This document shows positions 54,367-61,829 of a stretch of 64,000 bases of DNA, in pieces. Under the pieces are notes generated by a model. That model was not told the DNA's origin. It was given only the letters and a program-made list of their open reading frames with translations, and did no database searches. This DNA is from Rubellicoccus peritrichatus (GTDB lineage Bacteria; Verrucomicrobiota; Verrucomicrobiia; Opitutales; Cerasicoccaceae). Every line of letters starts with the position of its first letter. The stretch's first letter is position 1. The DNA is taken from NCBI RefSeq assembly GCF_033100135.1, contig NZ_CP136920.1:4087001-4151000 (forward strand), in the 5' to 3' direction. The translations under genes were made by a program, and so were the position numbers.

Positions 54367-54479
54367 GGTTCAGTCAAAGTGCTTGCTCCAGTTATGGTGC
54401 AAAGTGCGGTAACGAACAGTGTGCTTTGACATTGCGGCCCAATCAATTACCGGCCAACGTTCCTGATTTGAATGCTATA

Positions 54480-55283
54480 ATGGATAAACTTGAGGAAATC
54501 ATGGCCCACAAGCGGGAGGAAATCTCGAATCGGATGCGTCCGGTTCGCGAATCCGAGCTGGAACGTCTGGGCCGGCTTGCCGACCAACGACCTGCCTTTG
54601 CCAAGTCACTCAAAAGGGATGGCGGTCTGGCCGTTATTGCAGAGATAAAACGCAAATCACCGTCGGCTGGAGAGATCAAGATCTTACCCGAGGCAGCCGA
54701 ACAGGCCCGCCTTTATTACAATGCCGGGGCCGATGCCATGTCCATCCTTACCGATGAAAAGTTTTTTGGCGGCACACTTCGCGACCTTTGGGAAGTAACC
54801 GACTTTATCTCTGATGCAAAACGCGATATTCCCTGCTTGCGGAAAGACTTCATGGTCCACCCTTTGCAGGTTGTTGAAGCAGCCGAAGCTGGGGCCAGCT
54901 GTATTTTGATCATCGTCCGGGCACTGACGGATGATGAGATTCGCCCCATCCATGAAGCAGCACAAATCGCTGGTCTCGACGCTCTCTTTGAAGTTCATAA
55001 TGAAAAGGAAGTCGAACGCACCCTCACTCATGACCCAAAGATTATTGGTGTGAACAATCGTGATCTGGCTCGTTTCAAAACAGACCTCGAATTTTCCGAA
55101 CGCCTGATCCCGATGATCCCGAAAGACATCATACGCATCAGCGAAAGTGGCATCTTTGAACCGGAGGACGCCCACAGAGCCCGAGCCTGCGGCGCGGATG
55201 CTGTTCTGGTCGGCGAAGCCCTAATGCGGGCTGAAAATCCTGAAGAGCTGATCTCCGTCTTTCACGATATTGATTCAGTCTGA
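54480..55283 (+). CDS. trpC: Indole-3-glycerol phosphate synthase
   Basis: The start at ATG 54480 gives MDKLEEIMAHKREEI, the normal family start; TTG 54426 would add 18 residues. The protein has 267 residues, a TIM barrel that closes the indole ring in tryptophan synthesis. Blocks are VIAEIKRKSPSAGEI, ADAMSILTDEKFFGG, CLRKDFMVHPLQV, IGVNNRDLARFKTDL and SESGIFEPEDAHRA. No other trp gene is adjacent. It is followed by rsmA with a 19-bp gap. Confidence 0.95.
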   Translation: MDKLEEIMAHKREEISNRMRPVRESELERLGRLADQRPAFAKSLKRDGGLAVIAEIKRKSPSAGEIKILPEAAEQARLYYNAGADAMSILTDEKFFGGTLRDLWEVTDFISDAKRDIPCLRKDFMVHPLQVVEAAEAGASCILIIVRALTDDEIRPIHEAAQIAGLDALFEVHNEKEVERTLTHDPKIIGVNNRDLARFKTDLEFSERLIPMIPKDIIRISESGIFEPEDAHRARACGADAVLVGEALMRAENPEELISVFHDIDSV

Positions 55284-55302
55284 ATCCATTAGCCTCAAAG
55301 CG

Positions 55303-56136
55303 ATGCTAACCCTAAGCCAGACGCGCAAAATCCTGGCCAAACTTGGCCACGAGCCACGAAAGGCTTTGGGGCAGAACTATCTGGTTGATGCCAATATCGT
55401 TCGAAAATCGCTTGAGTTGGCTGAAGTAAAAGCAGGCGATGTCATTGTCGAGGTTGGGCCGGGCCTGGGTACTTTGACTCAATCACTGCTGGAAGCTGGA
55501 GCAAAGGTGTTTGCGATCGAAGCAGACAAAACGATGTTCGCTTACCAGACGGAAAACCTGCTCAAAACTTACCTTGACGATCTGAATATCACTCTTGGAG
55601 ATGCAGTGGACAAACCACGGGCTGGGCTTCCTGATGAGATTGCCAGCCGGGGAGACTTCAAAATCGTCGCCAACCTACCCTACGCCATTTCGACACCATG
55701 GCTGGAAACCTTGATTGCTGGTCCGCTGCCCAAATCAATCACCGTCATGGTTCAAAAAGAGGCAGGCGATCGTTTTATGGCTGAATCAGGAACCAAGCAG
55801 TTTGGTGCCGTCTCGATATTTCTGCAATCGGCCTATCGCCGGGCCAAAGCACATTCTGTTTCAAGCAGCTGCTTTCACCCTGCCCCCAAAGTTGACTCCA
55901 TGATCGTTCACCTGGAGCGGCTGAATAATCCATTTTGCTTCACGCCGGTTTCGAGAAAAGTCATCCGCCGTATTTTCACCCAGCGACGCAAGCAAATCGG
56001 AGGCATTGTGAGACGACTGGATGAGCGTGAGCAGTTGGAATCATGGCTGGAGGAAATAGCCAGTCTTGGAATCAGCCCACAAAGTCGTCCGGAACAAGTG
56101 CCGCTTGAAGCCTGGCAAAAACTGACGCTGGAATGA
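55303..56136 (+). CDS. rsmA: 16S rRNA (adenine-1518/1519-N6)-dimethyltransferase
   Basis: The start at ATG 55303 follows trpC by 19 bp; the TTG at 55270 would overlap it. The protein has 277 residues and dimethylates two adenosines near the 3' end of 16S rRNA. Motifs are ALGQNYLVDANIV, the SAM site VEVGPGLGTLTQSLLEAG, and the catalytic IVANLPYAISTPWL (NLPY). The C-terminal helical domain is FTQRRKQIGGIVRRL. Probably co-transcribed with trpC. Confidence 0.95.
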   Translation: MLTLSQTRKILAKLGHEPRKALGQNYLVDANIVRKSLELAEVKAGDVIVEVGPGLGTLTQSLLEAGAKVFAIEADKTMFAYQTENLLKTYLDDLNITLGDAVDKPRAGLPDEIASRGDFKIVANLPYAISTPWLETLIAGPLPKSITVMVQKEAGDRFMAESGTKQFGAVSIFLQSAYRRAKAHSVSSSCFHPAPKVDSMIVHLERLNNPFCFTPVSRKVIRRIFTQRRKQIGGIVRRLDEREQLESWLEEIASLGISPQSRPEQVPLEAWQKLTLE

Positions 56137-56183
56137 TTGTCAGTCCGCGTTGACATACCACCCCGATTAACAATTATAGTGGC

Positions 56184-56954
56184 ATGGAAAACCAAGCTGA
56201 CGTTACTGAATCGAACACCAATCTACCACGCCGCAAGTTTGTTGGCGCGGGAACCGCCGCCCTGGCCGGGCTCGGTTTATCAAGTTTGTCGGCCAATGCC
56301 GCACCATCATCTTCCGTAAGCTCATTGTTTGAAGTCCCGATGAATAGCAAGGGCGAGTATGAGCTGCCTCCACTTAAGTACGCCTATGATGCACTCGAGC
56401 CACATATCGATAAAGAGACAATGCACTTGCATCATGACATTCACTTCAACGGCTACAAGAAAGGGCTCAATGCAGCTCTGGCCAAACTGAAAGAATTCCG
56501 GGCCAAAGGTGATTACCCACAGATTGCATACTGGGAAAACTCTTTAGCCTTCAATGGCGCGGGTTACAACCTGCATGTTGTTTTCTTTGACGGTATGGCT
56601 CCGGCCGGAACGACCAAACCCAGCAAAGCTTTCACCAAGGAAATCAGTGATGCCTTTGGCAGCATGGATGGCTTCAAGGGACAAATGACCAATGCTTCAA
56701 AAACCGTCCAAGGCAGTGGCTGGGGAATCCTTGGCTGGCAACCGATGGGCGGTAAACTGATTGTTCTTCAGGCTGAAAAGCATCAGAACCTGAGCCAATG
56801 GAATGTCATCCCAATCCTCGCCCTCGACGTCTGGGAACATGCTTACTACTTGAAGTATCAAAACAAACGTGGCGACTACATCAGCAACTGGTGGGAAGTC
56901 GTCAATTGGGACTACGCAGAGAAGCGCCTGGCAGCAGCAAAAAACCTGGTGTAA
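56184..56954 (+). CDS. Tat-exported Fe/Mn superoxide dismutase
   Basis: The product has 256 residues. It begins with a twin-arginine signal (LPRRKFVGAG then AALAGLGLSSLSANA), unusual because most FeMn-SODs are cytoplasmic. The SOD N-domain has LPPLKYAYDALEPHID, with metal ligand His in MHLHHDIHFNGY. The second ligand is at NLHVVFF, and the last two are in LDVWEHAYYLKYQNKRGDY. It disproportionates superoxide, here in the periplasm. Fe or Mn preference cannot be told by eye. It follows rsmA by 47 bp. Confidence 0.9.
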   Translation: MENQADVTESNTNLPRRKFVGAGTAALAGLGLSSLSANAAPSSSVSSLFEVPMNSKGEYELPPLKYAYDALEPHIDKETMHLHHDIHFNGYKKGLNAALAKLKEFRAKGDYPQIAYWENSLAFNGAGYNLHVVFFDGMAPAGTTKPSKAFTKEISDAFGSMDGFKGQMTNASKTVQGSGWGILGWQPMGGKLIVLQAEKHQNLSQWNVIPILALDVWEHAYYLKYQNKRGDYISNWWEVVNWDYAEKRLAAAKNLV

Positions 56955-57030
56955 TTACCAGGCATCAATACATCAAGACGTGCCTCCTTATCATCTGAGG
57001 CAAAAAAATGTCAGTTGCTTCAATGACGAG

Positions 57031-57441
57031 TTACGACTCGTCCTGCAAACGCTTTGCCATTTGCAGGTTAAACCTTCCAGCAAAGTATAGTCCTTTTTTC
57101 CGTAATTGTGCGGCCTCTAACTCGATCATGATATTGTCAGTAAGGTCCAGGCGCTCTCGATTTGGATATTCTATTAATACTGATTCATTGATTTTGCTTC
57201 TTTCAGCAATTTTCCATTCAACGGGAAGTAAACGACCTTCTTTGTCTTTTTTCGGAAGCATTGCTATTTCATAGAAAAAAAATTCGCCTGCAGCAAATGC
57301 GTCATTCGCACTTTCAATAGGATCCATCTCAACTAGATTTGCCTCATACTCACGGTGTTTCTCGCTCGATAGAACGAAGGCAAGCAAAATAAAGAAAGCG
57401 ACCAGGCCTGCCAATCCTTTCCCAACTGACTCAACTACCAT
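57031..57441 (-). CDS. Hypothetical membrane-anchored protein
   Basis: The product has 136 residues. One N-terminal hydrophobic span at 8-25 (LAGLVAFFILLAFVLSS) is followed by a charged periplasmic domain (EFFFYEIAMLPKKDKEGRLLP, ERLDLTDNIMIELEAAQL). No family is recognised. It lies 24 bp downstream of the lptB gene on the same strand and may belong to the same transcript. Confidence 0.6.
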   Translation of the reverse strand: MVVESVGKGLAGLVAFFILLAFVLSSEKHREYEANLVEMDPIESANDAFAAGEFFFYEIAMLPKKDKEGRLLPVEWKIAERSKINESVLIEYPNRERLDLTDNIMIELEAAQLRKKGLYFAGRFNLQMAKRLQDES

Positions 57442-57465
57442 GCAGTCATTTCTCCCAATGCTACG

Positions 57466-58224
57466 CTACATATTAAAGTTCTTACCCAAATAGAACTCGC
57501 GGCTTTTCTCATCATTGACGAGGAAGTCGCTTGAGCCTTCGGCCAGAACCTTGCCTTCGTGAATCAGGTAAGCGCGGTCTACAATGCTGAGTGTTTCCCG
57601 AACGTTGTGATCGGTGATCAGGACGCCGATGTTTTTGCTTTTCAGACCGCGGATAATGTCCTGCACCTCGGCAACGCTGATTGGGTCAACGCCGCTGAAA
57701 GGCTCGTCAAGGAGCATGAAACGCGGACGTGAAACCATGGCCCGTGTGATCTCCAAACGACGACGCTCCCCGCCACTCAGTGTGTAGGCTTTCTGTTTGC
57801 ACAGCTTATCTAGGCCAAGTTCTTCGAGGTGTGCCATAACATAGTCGTGACGTTCGTTCCGGGGAATCGGCAGAGTTTCGACAATCGCGAGCACGTTTTG
57901 ATAAACACTCAGCTTGCGAAAGATACTGGCTTCCTGGGGAAGATAACCAATCCCCATACGGGCCCGCTTATACATTGGTATCTTTGTGATTTTATGCTCA
58001 TCGAGATTCACCGTCCCCCGTGTGGCCGGGACCAGACCAACGATCATGTAGAAAGTCGTTGTTTTCCCGGCTCCATTCGGTCCGAGCAGGCCAACAATCT
58101 CCCCGGCATCCACATGCAGATCAACTCCGCGAACGACCTCGCGCTTGCCATATACCTTGACCAGTCCATTGGTCCGGATCGAGGACACCTCAGTTGCAGT
58201 CTCTTGTTCGGCTACAGCGCTCAT
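57466..58224 (-). CDS. lptB: LPS export ABC transporter ATP-binding protein
   Basis: The product has 252 residues. LptB powers lipopolysaccharide transport to the outer membrane with LptF/G. Walker A is GLLGPNGAGKTT, the Q-loop follows at GYLPQEASIFRKLSV, the signature is LSGGERRRLEI, and Walker B is FMLLDEPFSGVDP. The sequence YLPQEASIFRKL is typical for LptB. Its start overlaps the lptA-like stop by 4 bp (ATGA), so translation is coupled. Confidence 0.95.
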   Translation of the reverse strand: MSAVAEQETATEVSSIRTNGLVKVYGKREVVRGVDLHVDAGEIVGLLGPNGAGKTTTFYMIVGLVPATRGTVNLDEHKITKIPMYKRARMGIGYLPQEASIFRKLSVYQNVLAIVETLPIPRNERHDYVMAHLEELGLDKLCKQKAYTLSGGERRRLEITRAMVSRPRFMLLDEPFSGVDPISVAEVQDIIRGLKSKNIGVLITDHNVRETLSIVDRAYLIHEGKVLAEGSSDFLVNDEKSREFYLGKNFNM

Positions 58225-58835
58225 TGGGTTCCTCCGTTGGAAGTATCAATCGGTGTGGTGGTTGGGCCGGAGTCTTCATAACCAAGGTCCTGAAAACCAG
58301 GCAGTCGAATCGTGGGCCGACCACCAGAGGCACCGGATGGATCTCCCTCGACCGTGACCTTTTTCTCGCCCTTCAGAAGCGTCATCCGATAGCCGGTAAC
58401 CGTGCCTTCGCTATCCGTCACCTTAGGATCTTCACTTAAAACAACCTTTCCCTCTCTGGGGAAAATATCCGCCCTGCCCGATTCCGCAACACGTCCCGAT
58501 TGCTTCAGAACGACATTTTTCTTCATCACAATGGATTTGATACCGCCAACATCACCGACTGCCTCGCCTGACTTGGCCTGACGATTGGCCACGACTTCCA
58601 TTTCCTCACAAGTCGCGTCCAGATTGGTGCCCGTGACCTTCACATTGCCGTAAAAATAGAAATAATTCTCGGTTTCGCCCCCAACCATCTCAAATTGATC
58701 GCTCGTAATGACGGTTTCCTCTTGAGGCGCATCTCCAACCGTCGTTGTGACCTCGCCAAAGGCCATCGACCCAACCATAAAGGCCAGGACCAGAATGCCA
58801 TGTTTGCTTAAATTATTAAAAAGAGTCTGACACAT
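58221..58835 (-). CDS. lptA: LptA/OstA-like LPS transport protein
   Basis: The product has 204 residues with an N-terminal signal (HGILVLAFMVGSMAFG). The body is the OstA-type beta-jelly-roll (ENYFYFYGNVKVTGTNLDATCEEMEVVAN, cited here for its motif GNVKVTGTNLDATCEEMEV), which bridges LPS across the periplasm. The C-terminal 35 residues are Gly/Pro/Thr-rich. Direct coupling to lptB supports the role. It is separated from the lptC-like gene upstream by 164 bp carrying a dispersed repeat. Confidence 0.85.
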   Translation of the reverse strand: MCQTLFNNLSKHGILVLAFMVGSMAFGEVTTTVGDAPQEETVITSDQFEMVGGETENYFYFYGNVKVTGTNLDATCEEMEVVANRQAKSGEAVGDVGGIKSIVMKKNVVLKQSGRVAESGRADIFPREGKVVLSEDPKVTDSEGTVTGYRMTLLKGEKKVTVEGDPSGASGGRPTIRLPGFQDLGYEDSGPTTTPIDTSNGGTQ

Positions 58836-58861
58836 ATTTATTCAAAAAAACTGTATGGTTT

Positions 58862-58960
58862 AACAGAAAGCCCGGAAAGAGCGGAAAAAGAAATGATGGA
58901 ACATTAAATTGAAAAAGAGAGGCCAGGCATGAACTTTCCGCTCTTCTCGATCTTCCTGTT
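58862..58960. repeat. Intergenic inverted repeat (AACAGAAAG family, copy 2)
   Basis: The left arm (about 58862-58890) starts AACAGAAAG and contains GAGCGGAAA. The right arm (about 58933-58960) reads back as AACAGGAAG, ATCGAGAAG, AGCGGAAAGT. The design and several words match the 23809-23906 element. It splits the lptC-like and lptA genes, so any lpt transcript must read through it. Confidence 0.6.
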
Positions 58961-58999
58961 GATTCATTGTTGTTAGTTTCAGGCTGCTTGAATCTCTTC

Positions 59000-59452
59000 T
59001 CATTCAATAATGCTTCCCAGGGATTCACGGAAAGTGACTCGTGCATCCTGCTCGATGGTTATGGTGTTTTTGCGACCATTCCAGCGCCAATCCCGGCCAA
59101 AAATAGAATAAGCACCACCGCGCTCAGTGATGTAAATTGCCTCCTTGCCGGTCGCCTCACTCAATTTTGGAAAGATAGTGGCTGACGGGCTTTGAATGAC
59201 GGTCTGCGGCTCAATCGGGTCTCCAGTTGCAAACAGTCTCAAGGTCATCGCAACAACATCCAGTTGCTCAGCGCTGATGTATTTGCCTTCTTTGCCTTGA
59301 ATATCCCACTTCTTGTAACCGTCCTCACCGAACATCGGCAGCTTGAAGTTCTTTACCGGAGCATCGGGCACCATTTTCTGGGCAAAGCCGCTGCCCGCAG
59401 ACAAAACAAGCAGGATCAAACCACAGATTATGGGATTTCGAAAAAACGTCAT
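59000..59452 (-). CDS. LptC-like periplasmic protein
   Basis: The start at ATG 59452 gives MTFFRNPIICGLILLVLSAG, a good signal peptide or anchor; the open frame back to 59665 has none. The product has 150 residues. The body (GYKKWDIQGKEGKYISAEQLDV, motif WDIQGKEGKYI, then MTLRLFATGD and ITIEQDARVTF) matches the OstA/LptC beta-fold. The position upstream of lptA and lptB supports LptC, but sequence similarity by eye is modest. It is divergent from the DUF983 gene. Confidence 0.75.
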   Translation of the reverse strand: MTFFRNPIICGLILLVLSAGSGFAQKMVPDAPVKNFKLPMFGEDGYKKWDIQGKEGKYISAEQLDVVAMTLRLFATGDPIEPQTVIQSPSATIFPKLSEATGKEAIYITERGGAYSIFGRDWRWNGRKNTITIEQDARVTFRESLGSIIE

Positions 59453-59546
59453 CTTTAAGCAATTAGGTATTCTCGGGAAAAAGATACGGTGCAAGGCCAA
59501 AACCTTTGACCTTTGATCCTGCCTAACGTTCCGTTTCGCCTTGAAC

Positions 59547-59966
59547 ATGCCTTCAAACGACTCAGCAGATGTGTCCCGCGAGGAAATCATTGCCCGCAGC
59601 CTGACCGGACGGTGCCCAAACTGCGGATGCTTTGGCCTGTTTAAGAGCTGGTTCAAGCTCAACAAAACCTGTCGCGACTGCGGAATGAGCCTTGAGAAGG
59701 AGGAATCCGGCTTTTACTTTGGGACAACCTCCATCGGTTACGTCGTATCGATCATCGTTGTGCTGATTCCCATCTGCCTTTTGGTCGTCAACAAGGCCCT
59801 CTCTGTCTGGACCGGTGTTGCCCTGGCAATCCTCGGGTCGGTCCTGCTGACGATGTTGATTTACCCGCTGATGCTCAGTTGGATCATCATGAGCTACTAT
59901 GTGCTTTTTCCCAATCAATTGCCCAGGAATGGATCGACCAAACCGAACGATGCCCAATCAGAGTAA
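59547..59966 (+). CDS. DUF983-family membrane protein
   Basis: The start at ATG 59547 gives 139 residues. Two Cys pairs (GRCPNCGCFG and CRDCGMSL) form a probable zinc ribbon, followed by EEESGFYFGTTSIGYVV-type entry (seen as EKEESGFYFGTTSIGYV) and two membrane spans. This matches DUF983. Function is unknown; DUF983 genes are sometimes near cytochrome oxidase genes, but not here. It lies 4 bp before the GH5-like gene. Confidence 0.85.
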   Translation: MPSNDSADVSREEIIARSLTGRCPNCGCFGLFKSWFKLNKTCRDCGMSLEKEESGFYFGTTSIGYVVSIIVVLIPICLLVVNKALSVWTGVALAILGSVLLTMLIYPLMLSWIIMSYYVLFPNQLPRNGSTKPNDAQSE

Positions 59967-59970
59967 TCCG

Positions 59971-61038
59971 ATGCAAAAAGCGTTGGTTGCCCTAACGCTC
60001 ATCACCTGCCTTTTTCTTGGAGCTGGCCTCGATGCCCAGCCATGGACTCAGGAAAAGGCCAACGCCTGGCTTGCGGAACAACCCTGGATCGCCGGGTTCA
60101 ATTACGTTCCCAGCTACGCAGTCAATTCACTCGAGCAATGGCAGGAGGAAAGCTTCGATCTCGAAGTCATCGAGCGCGAGCTCACCTGGGGAGCTGAGAT
60201 TGGGTATCGCGGCGTTAGGGTTTTCCTGCCTTATACCGTCTGGAAAGCCGACCGGGATGGCCTCTTTAAGCGCTTTGATCAATTTGCCGGCATTTGCGAC
60301 AAATTGGAGCTCAAGATCGTTCCTGTGATACTCGATGATTGTGCTTTTGGAGAACCTGCAGTCCTCGAGTCCAAAGTAGGGCCTCAACGTGAACCAATCC
60401 CTGGGATGATTCTGTCCAGCTGGGTTCCTTCTCCCGGAAACAACGTTCCCCTGAACCCGGAAGGTGTGAAAGAGATTCAACGTTATCTGGAGGACTGGCT
60501 GAATCGATACGCGGATTCAAAATCCATTCTTTTCTGGGATCTATTCAATGAACCGCTGCACTCAGCAAAAGTAGGAAGCCCGGAAATGCTTCAGGCCATT
60601 TTCTGGAAGGCCTGGCAGTCACGTCCCAGTCAACCGCTTACGGTTGGTGTCTGGAGCGACAATGTTAAGCTCAATTCCATCATCTATACCCACTCCGATA
60701 TCCTTTCCTTCCATACCTATGGCGATACTTCGCAAATCAAACGCATGATCGAGCTGATGCAGGCTCAAAATCGCCCAGTTGTCTGCTCTGAGTGGATGGC
60801 CCGCCCCCTTAAAAGTGACTTCGAAAAGGACTTACCTCTGTTTAAGGTAAAAAAGGTGATGTGTTTCCAGTGGGGTCTGGTTAATGGCCGGACGCAAGCG
60901 CAATTTCCCTGGTGGAATAAGCCTGGCCAGAAAGAAGGAATCGATAAAGCAGGATGGTTCCATGACGTGCTTCATACCGATGGGACCGCTTACCGCGAGT
61001 CGGAAATCACCTTCCTGAAGGCTTTTCTGGCAAAATAA
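59971..61038 (+). CDS. GH5-like secreted glycoside hydrolase
   Basis: The start at ATG 59971 gives 355 residues with signal peptide (ALVALTLITCLFLGAGLDA); ATG 59950 would overlap the DUF983 stop. A TIM-barrel hydrolase of clan GH-A type: GYRGVRVFLPYTVW, acid/base Glu in FWDLFNEPLH, nucleophile candidate Glu in VVCSEWMAR, and CFQWGLVNG. The family may be GH5 or a nearby group; substrate unknown. It is apparently co-transcribed with the DUF983 gene. Confidence 0.82.
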   Translation: MQKALVALTLITCLFLGAGLDAQPWTQEKANAWLAEQPWIAGFNYVPSYAVNSLEQWQEESFDLEVIERELTWGAEIGYRGVRVFLPYTVWKADRDGLFKRFDQFAGICDKLELKIVPVILDDCAFGEPAVLESKVGPQREPIPGMILSSWVPSPGNNVPLNPEGVKEIQRYLEDWLNRYADSKSILFWDLFNEPLHSAKVGSPEMLQAIFWKAWQSRPSQPLTVGVWSDNVKLNSIIYTHSDILSFHTYGDTSQIKRMIELMQAQNRPVVCSEWMARPLKSDFEKDLPLFKVKKVMCFQWGLVNGRTQAQFPWWNKPGQKEGIDKAGWFHDVLHTDGTAYRESEITFLKAFLAK

Positions 61039-61112
61039 AAGCCCCGGACAAAACTGAGGAGATTAGTCTCAATGATGCCCGGGACTTGATTATTCTCTGT
61101 TGAATAAAAATT

Positions 61113-61568
61113 CTAAATGCGTTCCTCTTCGATGTCATAGACATCAAACCAGTAATAGACGGTTTTACCCTTAGGAGCAATAAATTCGTCAATGTAGCCT
61201 TCAAGGAACTCTTGGAGCTCTATCGGCATCTCATTGATTCGCTTAAACCTTAAATCGTTATTCCACTGAATTATTTCTCTTTTTTCTGTCTGCTTGGAAT
61301 TTTGCTCGATCCATGCAGCCACTTCAGCGTCGTCAGCTCCTGTTGCTACGAACTCCTGGAACTTGACCGAGTCAATTCCAGTAAAGTCAAAGAAAAGCCT
61401 GTCTAACGGGCAGTCATAATGATACTCACCCAGCGTACCGGCAATTGCTGCACGGCATTTGTCCAGTGTGCGCCCGGCAACTACGTAGCCAGCAACTTTT
61501 TCACGCGGACTGCGTGGAAACTTCTTCGATAAGTCTTTTGCATCAATTTTTTCTGCTATCGTACTCAT
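61113..61568 (-). CDS. DUF5069-domain protein
   Basis: The product has 151 residues with no signal peptide. PRSPREKVAGYVVAGRTLDKCRAAIAGTLGEYHYDCPLD, cited here by its parts RSPREKVAGYV, DKCRA and GEYHYDCPLD, is the family signature, followed by FFDFTGID and an acidic C-terminus. DUF5069 proteins occur mainly in Verrucomicrobiota and Planctomycetota and have no assigned role. It is convergent with the GH5-like gene. Confidence 0.8.
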   Translation of the reverse strand: MSTIAEKIDAKDLSKKFPRSPREKVAGYVVAGRTLDKCRAAIAGTLGEYHYDCPLDRLFFDFTGIDSVKFQEFVATGADDAEVAAWIEQNSKQTEKREIIQWNNDLRFKRINEMPIELQEFLEGYIDEFIAPKGKTVYYWFDVYDIEEERI

Positions 61569-61829
61569 GGTTTCTATTGTTTGGTATTAAATGGTAGAAA
61601 ATCTGTCGAGACAATCAAGGCAACCTTACACAGACACGATGATTTTTTTTGTCTGTCATCTATGATTTGTTCCATACATGTCTCATAGAGACAAAGTTGC
61701 AATGGCTCATAAAAAAAACGACCCATTGCCCAGACCCTTGAAGAGATTATCATATTGACCCACACAAAACACAACATATAATACAAAATTATAAATATGA
61801 ATATAACATGAATCAATTCTGAATAGAAC

